From Bin5 sp965200615 (GTDB taxonomy: Bacteria; Chloroflexota; Anaerolineae; Caldilineales; Caldilineaceae), in assembly GCA_965200615.1 (NCBI GenBank), contig OZ241377.1, forward strand, positions 4,650,001 through 4,714,000: DNA of 64,000 bases. The letters run 5' to 3'. Shown here piece by piece: positions 28,106 through 36,597 of this stretch (the first letter of the stretch is position 1; each line of letters begins with the position of its first letter). The translations under genes were made by a program, and so were the position numbers. The notes below the pieces were generated by a model that had not been told where the DNA came from, made no database searches, and saw only the letters and a list, made by a program, of their open reading frames with translations.

Positions 28106-28443
28106 TTCTTACTCCTGATTGGTGAGTGCAGTTCGGGTAACGCGTATCGTTGGCTCAACCAAGGTGAGGTTCAGCAGGGCAAGGGCGGTGATGGTCCCGA
28201 GCACGCCAGTTGGCCTGGTGCGGACGAATGGCGCCCGGTACATCCATGGGAGCGTCCAATGAACTGCCAACGGGGTAGATGTCAGCTAAAGAATGGAAAG
28301 ACCCGGGCAACCCCTTTTTGTGAGCAATGGTGAGAACGGCTGTATCTGTGAACGTGCCACTTCCATGAACAGGACTAGCCGAGTTGGGGGGCGGGGGCGA
28401 TTTGCCCCCGTCTCCAGGTTCATGTCGTGTTTGCAGCGCAATG
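28106..28443 (-). other. Spacer between the two binding-protein genes, with a GC-rich hairpin
   Basis: No gene is visible in this 338-base gap. CGGGGGC (28392-28398) and GCCCCCG (28404-28410) form a seven-pair hairpin around GATTT, 34 bases after the upstream gene's stop codon. There is no following T-run on the minus strand, so it may protect or partly terminate the transcript, as known between malE and malF in enteric bacteria. Confidence 0.5.
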
Positions 28444-29814
28444 TTAGTTGTATTTGTCGATGATTCGCTGTACTTCGGCTTCGGCGGCGGCCATGAGTAC
28501 TCCCAGATCCTCATCAGTATGTACGGCCAAGTCCCATAGCTCGTACATGGATTGCTGGGCCTCCTGCGCGCCTTTGAACAGGGCCCAGAAGCGCGTGTTG
28601 GTAGCGTAAGCGGGCATCTCCCCGGCGACCTTCATGAACTCCTTGCCTTCGATCGCATCAAGCCATCTCTGGTCAGCAAAGTGGCTCTTTGTGAAGGGGA
28701 AGTAGCCGGTCTCGATACAGAATTCGAGGTAGGGGTCCCCGAGTGCCCACCATTCCGAGAACTGATAGGCGGCGGCTTCGCGATTCTTGTCGTCCTGGAC
28801 GGGCATCCACAGCTCTTTGTCGTACCAGGGGGTTGCGGTAATTTGATGCACGGGATGGCTGGGTGTGTAAAGGGCGCCAAGCCCACCCTCTCCGATCTGC
28901 TTTTCGAAGTCGAGCAGCCCCCAGTTTCCGACCTCCTGGAATACGACTTTGCCGGAAACGAGGCCTTTTTCGGGCGGCTTTTCGGTGGCGGACCCGCTGG
29001 CATAGGCATCGCGCAAGTACTGGAGAGAATCGCGGACACCGTCATTGTTGATAGTAGCTTTTGTGCGAGTTTCGTCAACGTAGCGCTGGCCGGCGGTCCA
29101 GGGCAGGTATTCCTGGATGGCGAAGTGCTGCCAGTAGGCGACACCCCAGATGTCAACCTCGTTGGGATCAAAGCCATCTTCATCGGGGCGGTTGCCGTTC
29201 ATGTCGCGAGTAACACCGACACCCCATTCGATGACGTCATCCCAGGTCCAGTCCTTGGGTGGAGGCTCCATGCCGGATTCTTCCAGGGCAGCGACGTTGT
29301 AGGCGAAGAGGACAACGACCTGTTCATAAGGCATGCCCCAGAAGTAGCCGCCCACGGTCGGCGGGGCGTAAATGGCTTCGATACCATCGACAAAGTTGTC
29401 GAAGTCGACCCCGGCGGCCTCCATGTAATCCTGCTGGTTGACGATAAGACCCTCGTCAATGGCCTGGATGACAGAAGTGTAGCCGGCCCAGAACAGATCG
29501 GGCGCTGTACCGGCGGCGAGGTCGGCTTGTACGCGAGACATCTCATAGCCTGTCTTGAGTTCCACCTGGACCCCGGTGTCCGGCACCATCGAGTCGTAGC
29601 GCTCGAGAATCAGGCGCTGGTTGCCGCCGAGCATATTTGTATCCGGGTGCGGATAGGTATAAACGATCGTATAGCCTTCGGCGGCGGGCATATCGCCATC
29701 GTCAGAGTCGGCGCCGGGCGCCGCCGCCGGCCCGCAGGCGGCCAGGAGGGCTCCGGCAGTCGCGGCGCCGGACAGGGCCAGGAAGTCACGTCGGCTTACT
29801 TTGCGTCTGATCAT
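28444..29814 (-). CDS. Extracellular solute-binding lipoprotein (family 1), Tat-exported
   Basis: This is a second 456-residue binding protein, only distantly similar to its neighbour. It has SRRDFLA (Tat motif) and LLAAC (lipobox) in the first 30 residues, followed by a Gly/Asp/Ala-rich linker. The mature part has the SBP_bac_1 pattern, including a start near YTIVYTYPHPDTNMLGGNQR. The ATG at 29814 has an ideal AAAGGAGATCACC ribosome-binding site. It is the first gene of the ABC operon; by elimination it may serve the second permease pair, but this is inference. Confidence 0.92.
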   Translation of the reverse strand: MIRRKVSRRDFLALSGAATAGALLAACGPAAAPGADSDDGDMPAAEGYTIVYTYPHPDTNMLGGNQRLILERYDSMVPDTGVQVELKTGYEMSRVQADLAAGTAPDLFWAGYTSVIQAIDEGLIVNQQDYMEAAGVDFDNFVDGIEAIYAPPTVGGYFWGMPYEQVVVLFAYNVAALEESGMEPPPKDWTWDDVIEWGVGVTRDMNGNRPDEDGFDPNEVDIWGVAYWQHFAIQEYLPWTAGQRYVDETRTKATINNDGVRDSLQYLRDAYASGSATEKPPEKGLVSGKVVFQEVGNWGLLDFEKQIGEGGLGALYTPSHPVHQITATPWYDKELWMPVQDDKNREAAAYQFSEWWALGDPYLEFCIETGYFPFTKSHFADQRWLDAIEGKEFMKVAGEMPAYATNTRFWALFKGAQEAQQSMYELWDLAVHTDEDLGVLMAAAEAEVQRIIDKYN

Positions 29815-29907
29815 GGTGATCTCCTTTAGGTGACTAGCGATGGAAGTCCATTCAGTTAAAGATCGAAGCGTGCGTAGTTGGAATTCTGCCGAGAGGAAAC
29901 TGTCAGC

Positions 29908-29936
29908 AATATAGAATAGGAAACTGGACGTGTCAA
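29908..29936 (-). promoter_or_regulatory. Strong sigma-70-type promoter of the ABC transporter operon
   Basis: On the minus strand TTGACA (29931-29936) and TATATT (29908-29913) are 17 bases apart. Transcription would begin near 29901, about 87 bases before the first start codon. The promoter is near consensus, so regulation probably depends on a repressor whose operator I cannot identify. Confidence 0.75.
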
Positions 29937-30083
29937 GTGCGCGAAATCTGTCGGACTTGTCCCGGCTCCAGAATTCGCTGCCTGATCATTGAAGGTCAGA
30001 CGAAGGGCTTGTGCAGGACTGGGGGCGGCGGGAGGTTCCCTGTTGAGACAGTTGCACCTTCGCTCCGGACTGTTTTGAGGCGC

Positions 30084-30111
30084 TTGTCATCTCCTGAACT
30101 GATGATACAAT
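30084..30111 (+). promoter_or_regulatory. Promoter of the MFS transporter gene
   Basis: TTGTCA (30084-30089) and TACAAT (30106-30111) have a 16-base spacer, divergent from the ABC operon promoter. The rest of the 29815-30201 gap contains no gene that I recognise. Confidence 0.55.
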
Positions 30112-30201
30112 CAGCCGATACCCATATACGTTGCTTACCGCATAGTGAACGCCTGCCCTGGAGAAGGAATTGGGAAGGTGTATACAGGAACAGTGTTCCC
30201 C

Positions 30202-30654
30202 ATGTCAACCACACTAGAGCGTCCCACTGATTCAACTGTAATCGAGGAAGAACCGGAACAGAGCGCCAAGTTTCAGACCCGAGAAGTGCTGACGATCGTG
30301 ACGGGCCATTTCGTTCACGACATTTTCACCGCGTTTGTGCCTCCTCTATTACCTCTGATTCGGGAAAAGCTTGCCGCCGACTACGCTGCCATTGGGGGCT
30401 TGGCTGTTTTTATGCAGGTCCCCAGCCTGCTGCAGCCGTTCATTGGCCATGCGGCCGACAGAATCAGTCTACGTTACTTCATCATTCTGGCTCCGGCAGT
30501 GACTGCCAGCGTCTGTAGTTTGCTGGGGATGACGAACAGCTATGCGCTACTGGCCCTGTTATTGTTTGCGGGAGGTCTGAGCTCGGCTGCCTTCCATGCA
30601 CCTGCGCCGGCCATGATCGGGCGCATTTCAGGTAACCGAGTGGGACCGGCATGA
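30202..30654 (+). CDS. MFS transporter (fosmidomycin-resistance-like), N-terminal part, frameshifted
   Basis: This is the first half of a 12-helix major facilitator, helices 1 to about 5. It contains the MFS loop pattern HAADRISLRYFIILAP and the segment APAPAMIGRISGNRVG, which in Fsr-type exporters continues straight into GMSFFMAAGELGRTVGPLL. Here the frame ends at TGA 30652-30654, and that continuation is found in the next frame, starting at the overlapping ATG 30651. A single base missing near 30644-30646 would restore one protein of about 405 residues. The start may instead be GTG 30178, which has a better ribosome-binding site. Confidence 0.8.
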   Translation: MSTTLERPTDSTVIEEEPEQSAKFQTREVLTIVTGHFVHDIFTAFVPPLLPLIREKLAADYAAIGGLAVFMQVPSLLQPFIGHAADRISLRYFIILAPAVTASVCSLLGMTNSYALLALLLFAGGLSSAAFHAPAPAMIGRISGNRVGPA

Positions 30655-31418
30655 GCTTCTTTATGGCGGCCGGAGAGCTGGGGCGCACTGTGGGGCCCTT
30701 GTTAGTGATCGCAGCCGTCAGCTGGTTTGGACTTGAGGGAATATGGCGGGTGGCGGTGTTTGGCTGGCTGGCTTCGATCTTCCTTTTCTGGCGCCTGCGC
30801 GGGGTCTCCGCGAGGCCTGCGCCGGGCAGGGCGCTTTCCCTGCAACAGTTGCTGCCGGCTGCGCGAAAAGTTTACCCTCCCTTGCTCTGGATCATGGCAG
30901 CACGTGTTTTTATGTCGATTTCGATGACAACCTATTTGCCGATTTTCATGCAGGATGTGAAGGGCTATGAGTTCGAGATTGCGGGGCTGTCGTTGACGCT
31001 GTTGGAAGGGGCGGGAGTGCTGGGCGCTCTGAGTATGGGCACAGCCAGCGACTGGTTGGGGCGGAGACAGATCCTGATTGTTCTATTTCTTGTTTCGCCC
31101 GTTCTCTTCCTGGGATTCCTGAACAGTTCGGGCTGGATGCTATTCGCGTTTCTGTTGCCGCTTGGATTTACGATGCTCTCGCCGTCAGCCGTGTTGTTGG
31201 CGGTGGTGCAGGACAGTTTCCGACAGAACCGGGCCCTGGCGAACGGCCTCTTTCTGATGGCCAATTTCGTTATCCGGTCGCCTGCGCTGTGGCTACTGGG
31301 AAGCCTGGCGGACAGGTTCGGGCTTGAGACTGCATTTTTGATCAGCGGGCTGGTCGCTTTTGGTGGCGTGCCAGCGATTTTGAAACTGCCCGAGCGCCGC
31401 AGGGAAGAAGAAGAGTAA
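30651..31418 (+). CDS. MFS transporter, C-terminal part (same original gene)
   Basis: This encodes the second half of the transporter interrupted upstream. Helices 6-12 are present, including the central-loop repeat MGTASDWLGRRQILIVLF, the counterpart of the MFS motif A. The ATG overlaps the stop of the first half (ATGA), so a two-polypeptide, translationally coupled transporter is formally possible. A frameshift mutation or an assembly error is more likely, because the split falls inside a conserved motif. Confidence 0.8.
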   Translation: MSFFMAAGELGRTVGPLLVIAAVSWFGLEGIWRVAVFGWLASIFLFWRLRGVSARPAPGRALSLQQLLPAARKVYPPLLWIMAARVFMSISMTTYLPIFMQDVKGYEFEIAGLSLTLLEGAGVLGALSMGTASDWLGRRQILIVLFLVSPVLFLGFLNSSGWMLFAFLLPLGFTMLSPSAVLLAVVQDSFRQNRALANGLFLMANFVIRSPALWLLGSLADRFGLETAFLISGLVAFGGVPAILKLPERRREEEE

Positions 31419-31462
31419 TGTGTGGCTGTCTGCCTTGGAGATCCCGTGAAAGAGAGCCAGCG

Positions 31463-31840
31463 TCAGAAGAAAATTCGCCAAAGACAGGGCAGGAAGATGA
31501 TCAGTCCGACGATTGCGCTGCCAACTGCCGCCACCAGGATGGCGCCCGCGGCCGTGTCCTTTGCGACTTTGGCGAGAGGATGCGGTACAGGTGAGGCCAG
31601 GTCCACCAGGGCCTCGACGGCGGTATTGAGCAGCTCCAGGCTGATGACCAGCACGATCAGGGTGACGACTATGGCCCACTCTGTCCGGCTGATGCGGAGG
31701 GCGAACCCGGCGATGATGACAGCGGCAGCGATCGTTACGTGAATGCGGAGATTGCGCTGGTTTTGAAGGGCGTGGCGCATTCCGGCAAGGGCGAAAGCGA
31801 GACTCTGCCAGAAGTTCCGGGCGCGGGCTGGCGGCTTCAT
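31463..31840 (-). CDS. dgkA: Diacylglycerol/undecaprenol kinase
   Basis: This 125-residue inner-membrane kinase phosphorylates diacylglycerol or, in most non-enteric bacteria, undecaprenol. Three hydrophobic segments and the signatures ELLNTAVEALVDL (catalytic Glu and Asn) and KDTAAGA (metal/ATP site) identify it. The ATG follows the YbeY TAG stop with no gap, so translation is coupled; dgkA next to ybeY is a widespread arrangement in bacteria. Confidence 0.95.
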   Translation of the reverse strand: MKPPARARNFWQSLAFALAGMRHALQNQRNLRIHVTIAAAVIIAGFALRISRTEWAIVVTLIVLVISLELLNTAVEALVDLASPVPHPLAKVAKDTAAGAILVAAVGSAIVGLIIFLPCLWRIFF

Positions 31841-32359
31841 CTACCAGTCCGGTGTGGTCAGGCGAGGGGTAAGGTCCTCGTCGGTCAATGAACTGAGGAT
31901 CGCGCTCTGTTTGCGCCACATGTCCGCATGCTGCGTCTCGGAGTCATGGTCGTAGCCAAGCAGGTGCAGGGTACCGTGGACCACCAGGAGTTGTAGTTCT
32001 GCAGCAAGTGTGTGGCCGTGTTGTATGGCCTGACGAGAGGCGTAAGGGAAGGCCAGCGCCAGATCGCCCAGGTCGGCGTCGAGTTCGGCAGCCAGGGCGT
32101 CGGGCGCCTCTGCAGCGGGCGCTGGCCCTTCTCCCTCCTGGACGGCGAAGCTCAAGACATCTGTCGGCGCATCCTGCCGGCGGTAGATGCGATTGTAGCG
32201 GCGCATCTCGTCGTCGTCCACAACCAGAATTGAAATCGAGAGTCCGTCCCGCTGGCAGGCATGCAGGGTTGCCCGTGCCGCGGCCGTCAGCCAAACTTCC
32301 TCCACGCACGCCTGAAACCGTTCATCAATTTGAATGTAAATCTGCGTGTTCGTCGTCAA
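31841..32359 (-). CDS. ybeY: Endoribonuclease YbeY
   Basis: This is a zinc endoribonuclease of 16S rRNA maturation and ribosome quality control. The metal-binding motif HGTLHLLGYDH is present near the C-terminus, and the RRxDxPTDVLSF-type motif reads YRRQDAPTDVLSF. The frame is open to 32815, but family members have about 150-170 residues. I chose the TTG at 32359 (172 residues) with AGGATGG upstream. A promoter at 32463-32490 on the minus strand puts the transcript start near 32455, which excludes the longer versions. An inserted Pro/Ala/Glu-rich stretch (about residues 80-100) is unusual. Confidence 0.9.
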   Translation of the reverse strand: MTTNTQIYIQIDERFQACVEEVWLTAAARATLHACQRDGLSISILVVDDDEMRRYNRIYRRQDAPTDVLSFAVQEGEGPAPAAEAPDALAAELDADLGDLALAFPYASRQAIQHGHTLAAELQLLVVHGTLHLLGYDHDSETQHADMWRKQSAILSSLTDEDLTPRLTTPDW

Positions 32360-32462
32360 CGTTGCCCATCCTGACGCACTTCTCAGGCCGACCTCCGTTG
32401 AGGGAGACGGCAGGATGTGGAATGCGGGGGCGCGATCTTTGGCCACTGTGTCACGTGGTACA

Positions 32463-32490
32463 ATTATACCGCCGGACTTGACCGGGGCAA
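32463..32490 (-). promoter_or_regulatory. Promoter of ybeY-dgkA
   Basis: On the minus strand TTGCCC (32485-32490) and TATAAT (32463-32468) are 16 bases apart. The -10 lies in the near-palindrome GGTATAATTGTACC, so a TACAAT on the plus strand could also serve the divergent obg gene, although no good -35 was found for it. Confidence 0.6.
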
Positions 32491-32602
32491 TTTCTTGTTG
32501 AAGCGAGATTTCCTCCGCCAGAATGGAGGAAACCGGACGGAAGCAGTAAGTTCTGGCGGTTGCTGTCCATTTGCCGCGACCCATCACCTGAGAGCAGCAG
32601 TC

Positions 32603-33889
32603 ATGTTTTTTGATCAAGCCAAGATCCATGTGCAAGCCGGGGCCGGAGGCAACGGCATTGTCGCCTTCCGCCGGGAGAAGTTTGTGCCCAGGGGAGGGCC
32701 CGCGGGAGGCAACGGCGGGCCGGGCGGCAATGTCTACATTGTTGCCGACCAAAGCATGAATACGCTGCATGCATTTCGGAGGAACGTGCATTTTCGGGCT
32801 GAACGCGGTTCGCACGGGGGCGGCACCAGAAAGGCGGGCGCAACAGGCAAAGACCTGCTCATCCAGGTGCCGGTCGGGACGATTGCGCGCATTGCAGAGT
32901 CAGATACAGTGGTGGCGGACCTGGTGCGGGACGGGCAGCAGGCGCCGGTTGCCAGAGGGGGCCGCGGGGGTCGGGGAAATGCAGCCTTCAGAAGTGGGCG
33001 AAACCAGGCGCCGCGCCTGGCAGAGAAAGGCGAAGTAGGCGAGGAGCGCTGGCTGGAGCTGGAACTGAAGATAGTAGCCGATGCAGGGATCGTAGGGGTA
33101 CCCAATGCGGGCAAATCGACGTTGTTGAGTGTCATCAGCGAAGCCACTCCCAAGATTGCCGACTATCCGTTCACAACCGTTGTGCCCAACCTGGGCGTAG
33201 CGGAAGTAAGCCATGTTCAGATCGTGTTTGCCGATATTCCCGGTTTGCTTGAGGGCGCGCACGATGGCGTTGGTCTGGGATTGGAGTTTCTGCGTCATGT
33301 GGAACGCAGCCGGGTACTGGTCCACCTTCTCGACGGCGCGAGCCCTGATCCGGCTGGTGATTACGAGGTCATCAACCAGGAGATGAGGCTATTCAACCCG
33401 ACTTTGGCGAAGAGACCGCAGTTGATTGTTTTGAACAAGATCGATCTGCCACAGGCGCGGGAAATCTGGCCGCGCCTGCAGGAGGCGCTGGCCTCTACAG
33501 GGAACCCTTTAATTGCCATTAGCGCGGTGACCGGAGAAAACGTGCAGCAACTTCTGTACGAAGTCAAATCGCAACTGGATAGGCTGCCGGCGCCGGTTGA
33601 GATGGAGGAGGTGGAAGAGCTGCCGACGCTGTCGCCTGAGGAAGATGAGCGGTCATTTCAGGTCACTCGACTGGAGGACGATCTGTGGCTGGTGGAGGGT
33701 GTTGCGATTGAGCAGGTGGCACAGATGACGAACTGGGACTACTACGAGGCCGGATTACGGTTTCAACGCATCCTTTCTGCGATGGGGATCTCAGAAGCGC
33801 TGCGAAAACAGGGTGTTCAGGACGGAGATACCGTACAGATTGGCGGGGTAGAACTGGTGTGGGGATTCGAGAACGCGCTGGGAGAGTGA
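32603..33889 (+). CDS. obgE: GTPase Obg
   Basis: This conserved GTPase acts in 50S ribosome assembly and stress control. The glycine-rich Obg fold (residues 1-160, from FFDQAKIHVQAGAGGNG) is followed by a G domain with the P-loop GVPNAGKST (about 165-173), the DxxG motif in FADIPGLLEGA and NKID at about 278. The C-terminal OCT domain includes DDLWLVEG and WDYYEAGLRFQRIL. The length of 428 residues is normal. The start at ATG 32603 matches the invariant Obg N-terminus; the ribosome-binding site is weak (GAGAGCAG). nadD follows, an arrangement known from many bacteria. Confidence 0.97.
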   Translation: MFFDQAKIHVQAGAGGNGIVAFRREKFVPRGGPAGGNGGPGGNVYIVADQSMNTLHAFRRNVHFRAERGSHGGGTRKAGATGKDLLIQVPVGTIARIAESDTVVADLVRDGQQAPVARGGRGGRGNAAFRSGRNQAPRLAEKGEVGEERWLELELKIVADAGIVGVPNAGKSTLLSVISEATPKIADYPFTTVVPNLGVAEVSHVQIVFADIPGLLEGAHDGVGLGLEFLRHVERSRVLVHLLDGASPDPAGDYEVINQEMRLFNPTLAKRPQLIVLNKIDLPQAREIWPRLQEALASTGNPLIAISAVTGENVQQLLYEVKSQLDRLPAPVEMEEVEELPTLSPEEDERSFQVTRLEDDLWLVEGVAIEQVAQMTNWDYYEAGLRFQRILSAMGISEALRKQGVQDGDTVQIGGVELVWGFENALGE

Positions 33890-34003
33890 CGGGGCAGCAA
33901 CAGGTGGCTGGACGCAGAATTCCGGTCGCTCGTTGACACAGGGGCGAAGGCATAAAAACGTGCGGCCTGTGTCCTGGGCTGCCGGGCAGCAGGCAACAGA
34001 GGG

Positions 34004-34630
34004 ATGAGTTCAAGAGACGGATTGAGAGGCAAACGAATCGGCGTTTTCGGAGGCACTTTCGATCCGATTCACATTGGGCATCTGATCCTTGCGGCGGAGG
34101 CCCGGCATCAGCTGCAGCTGGACCAGATCGTGCTGGCGCCGGCCGGGGACCCGCCGCATAAGCCAGACACCCCCATATCCCCCTTGCATCACCGGTTGGC
34201 GATGTGCCGCCTGGCAGTTGCCGGCGAAAACGCAATATGCATAAGTCTTATTGACGCCGAGCGCCCTGGTCCCCACTACACGTCGGATTTGATGCGGCTT
34301 TTCCAAAAGAGGGTCGGAAGGGAGGGGCAGCTCTACTTTCTGATGGGGTTGGACAGTCTGCGGGACCTGCCGACCTGGCATGAGCCGGAATGGCTGGTGC
34401 GCAACTGCCGGCTGGTTGCTCTGCGCCGCCACGACGTAGAGATTGACTGGGCGGGCCTGGAAGCGGAACTGCCCGGCGTGCGCAAGCGGGTTATTGTATT
34501 GGAAATGCCGGAATTGGAGATTGCCAGCAGCGGATTGCGGGAACGCGTACAGTCGGGGCAGCCGATTCGCTATCAGGTCCCCCGCGCGGTCGAACGCTAC
34601 ATAGTTGACCAGGGCCTGTATCGGTCGTAG
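34004..34630 (+). CDS. nadD: Nicotinate-nucleotide adenylyltransferase
   Basis: This cytoplasmic enzyme makes nicotinate adenine dinucleotide in NAD synthesis. The nucleotidyltransferase motif GVFGGTFDPIHIGH at residues 13-26 and the C-terminal IASSGLRERV (counterpart of ISSTxIR) are clear. At 208 residues the length is normal. It lies 114 bp after obg on the same strand and ends convergent with the S41 protease gene. Confidence 0.96.
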   Translation: MSSRDGLRGKRIGVFGGTFDPIHIGHLILAAEARHQLQLDQIVLAPAGDPPHKPDTPISPLHHRLAMCRLAVAGENAICISLIDAERPGPHYTSDLMRLFQKRVGREGQLYFLMGLDSLRDLPTWHEPEWLVRNCRLVALRRHDVEIDWAGLEAELPGVRKRVIVLEMPELEIASSGLRERVQSGQPIRYQVPRAVERYIVDQGLYRS

Positions 34631-34693
34631 GGCCAGAATTGGGAGCGGGCCGAAGACTCCTGTCCTCTCCGAATCGCTTCTCTATTCCAACTG

Positions 34694-36001
34694 TCAATCG
34701 TGGGTCACGAAGTCATACGGCGCTGCATTGAGCAGCGGGGACGACGCGTGGAGTTCAACGCCCAGCTGCTCCAACGCCTTGAGGAACTGGTCATCCTCGA
34801 TCGCGCTGAACTGCTCAGCGGTCAGATTTCTCAGCAATTCGGCATCCACACGCCTGGAGCTGGCCGGTTGCGTGACTTCCACGTTGGGGGTCACGCCTTC
34901 GCCCTTAATCAGGTTGCCATTGGGCGTAAGCCAGTTGGTCACGCCCAGGAGAATGGCAGAGCCGTCGCTGAGCCCAAACTGGTTGAGGACGGTGCCTGTA
35001 CCCAAGGTTGTCTCCCCGATCAGGATGGCGCGTTCGTTTTCCTTGAGGGCGCCGGCGGTGATCTCGCCAGCGCTGGCAGTGCCTTCATTGATCAGAACAA
35101 CCAGCGGCATTTCCCTTGCATAACCCAAGCCGCGCGAGCGGTGGACGGTTTGATTTTGATTGGCGTCGGATTCGATCAGTATCAGATCGCCTTTGGGGAG
35201 GAACTGGCTATTGGCCTGAATGGCCTGTTGCAGGTACCCGCCCGGATTGTTGCGCAGATCCAGGATGATGCCCTGGTCGATTTGAGCCTCAGAAATCTCG
35301 CGAAGAGTGGCTTCCAGCTCCCTGTCCACACCGGATGTAAACAGCGAGATCTTGATGTAGGAGATGCCGGTGTTTGGGATTGGGCTCCAACTCACGCTCG
35401 GCACCTCTATCGGGGCGCGAGTAATCGAGACCTGTAACGGTTCCTGTACTTCAGGGCGGCTGACGGTCAGGACGACCTCGGAATCTGCCGGGCCGCGAAC
35501 GAGGAAGATCACCTGGTCCAGCGATTTCCCTTCGACTGATTCACCATCCACTTCCAGGATTATATCTCCGGCCAGGATGCCCGCCTGTTCGGCGGGCGAA
35601 CCGTTGATTGGAGCTACGATGAGGACATTGCCGTCTTCCATGGACACGTAGGCGCCGATACCTTCGAAAGAGCCTTCGAGGCTGGTCTGGTGCAACCTTA
35701 CGGCATCAGGGTGGAGGAAAGTTGTGTGTCCTTCGTCGCCCAGAGAGGCGAGCATTCCTTCGATGGCGCCGTATGTCATGGCGGTGAAGTCGACCTTCTC
35801 GCGGTCGACAAAGTGAGCGACGACGTAGTCCCACGCTTCCCAGAATATGGGGAACTGGGCGGGACGCTCTTCGGCAGCCATCGCCGAGCGGATAGAGTAG
35901 CCGGAGATATTGCCGCCTACGAAGGCGAGCGCCATCAGCCAGATGACGACAGCAGACTGGACCGCTCGTCTGCCCAGTTTTGTTCGAGGTGATCGCATCA
36001 T
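34694..36001 (-). CDS. S41 C-terminal processing peptidase homologue without the catalytic lysine
   Basis: This is a membrane-anchored periplasmic protease homologue of 435 residues. It has one N-terminal transmembrane segment, an S41 N-terminal helical domain, a PDZ domain (around LIVAPINGSPAEQAGILAGD) and the S41 catalytic core. The nucleophile is Ser310 in NEGTASAGEI. The general base of CtpA/Prc is a lysine 25 residues later, in a GKG motif; here that place is Thr335 in TTLGTGTVL. The protein may use other residues, or may not be a standard serine-lysine protease. The distance is exactly conserved, so a misalignment is unlikely. It converges with nadD and seems to be a single-gene unit. 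Confidence 0.9.
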   Translation of the reverse strand: MMRSPRTKLGRRAVQSAVVIWLMALAFVGGNISGYSIRSAMAAEERPAQFPIFWEAWDYVVAHFVDREKVDFTAMTYGAIEGMLASLGDEGHTTFLHPDAVRLHQTSLEGSFEGIGAYVSMEDGNVLIVAPINGSPAEQAGILAGDIILEVDGESVEGKSLDQVIFLVRGPADSEVVLTVSRPEVQEPLQVSITRAPIEVPSVSWSPIPNTGISYIKISLFTSGVDRELEATLREISEAQIDQGIILDLRNNPGGYLQQAIQANSQFLPKGDLILIESDANQNQTVHRSRGLGYAREMPLVVLINEGTASAGEITAGALKENERAILIGETTLGTGTVLNQFGLSDGSAILLGVTNWLTPNGNLIKGEGVTPNVEVTQPASSRRVDAELLRNLTAEQFSAIEDDQFLKALEQLGVELHASSPLLNAAPYDFVTHD

Positions 36002-36597
36002 TCCATTGGTTCCGTAATAGCATTCGGCGAGTCACGCCCCTGCAGATTGTGCATGACAGTCACGTATAGTATGTGTCTTTTGCAGGCGATACAGAAAAGT
36101 ATCTGCTATGCACACGCTTATGGCAAGCATTTCAGACGATTTACAGCCTACGCTGGGACTACGGTCCGCCTATGTTTTTTGTCCAACCAATCAGGAAGCA
36201 GTTGAACTGAGGGGAAAGGAGTGGGGCAGAAGCGTACCGGATCGAGATGCGTGCGGGATTCACAATTCAGGTCAGAGCGAGAGGTCGTGGCCCAGACCAA
36301 GTCAATTTCCCGCCATTCTTAACGAAACTGTCCTATGATCGAGGCCGGTAGCCGCCAGTCCGATCACAGGACAGTTTTCTTCGTATTCAGCGATGGCGAG
36401 CTTCGGTTGTTCCAGATCTTGCGGCTGAGTCAAGGAGTCTTATGCCGCATGGCTGCACTGAGAAGTTGGCGGCAACCAGGACTGGAACAAAGGCAGCCCA
36501 CGCACCACGAAGAGTGGGGTAAACAAACCGACGGGCACCTGTCACCTCCTTGGGTCATACTGGTCAGCGCCCGACGGTCGCGAACCCCGTGCCCAGC
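36002..36597. other. Intergenic region with no recognised gene apart from a possible small ORF
   Basis: About 600 bases lie between the S41 gene and the lipoprotein gene. Plus-strand open frames of 76 and 88 codons have no ribosome-binding site and no recognisable sequence. The only translation signal I find is for the 32-codon frame at 36440-36538 on the minus strand. Confidence 0.4.
36440..36538 (-). CDS. Possible 32-residue hydrophobic small protein
   Basis: AAGGAGGTGA, a full match to the anti-Shine-Dalgarno, lies six bases before GTG at 36538 on the minus strand. The frame encodes PVGLFTPLFVVRGLPLFQSW, then LPPTSQCSHAA. It follows the lipoprotein gene on the same strand by about 60 bases. 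The perfect ribosome-binding site is the only evidence; the peptide is unfamiliar and the match could be chance. Confidence 0.25.
   Translation of the reverse strand: MPVGLFTPLFVVRGLPLFQSWLPPTSQCSHAA

Noticed and set aside
32360..32815. N-terminal extension of YbeY to 32815
   Set aside because: Exceeds the family length, overlaps the obg start region, and lies upstream of the identified ybeY promoter.
33934..33956. TTGACA-like box before nadD as a promoter
   Set aside because: Spacing to the nearest AT-rich -10 is 14 bases, which is too short to be convincing.
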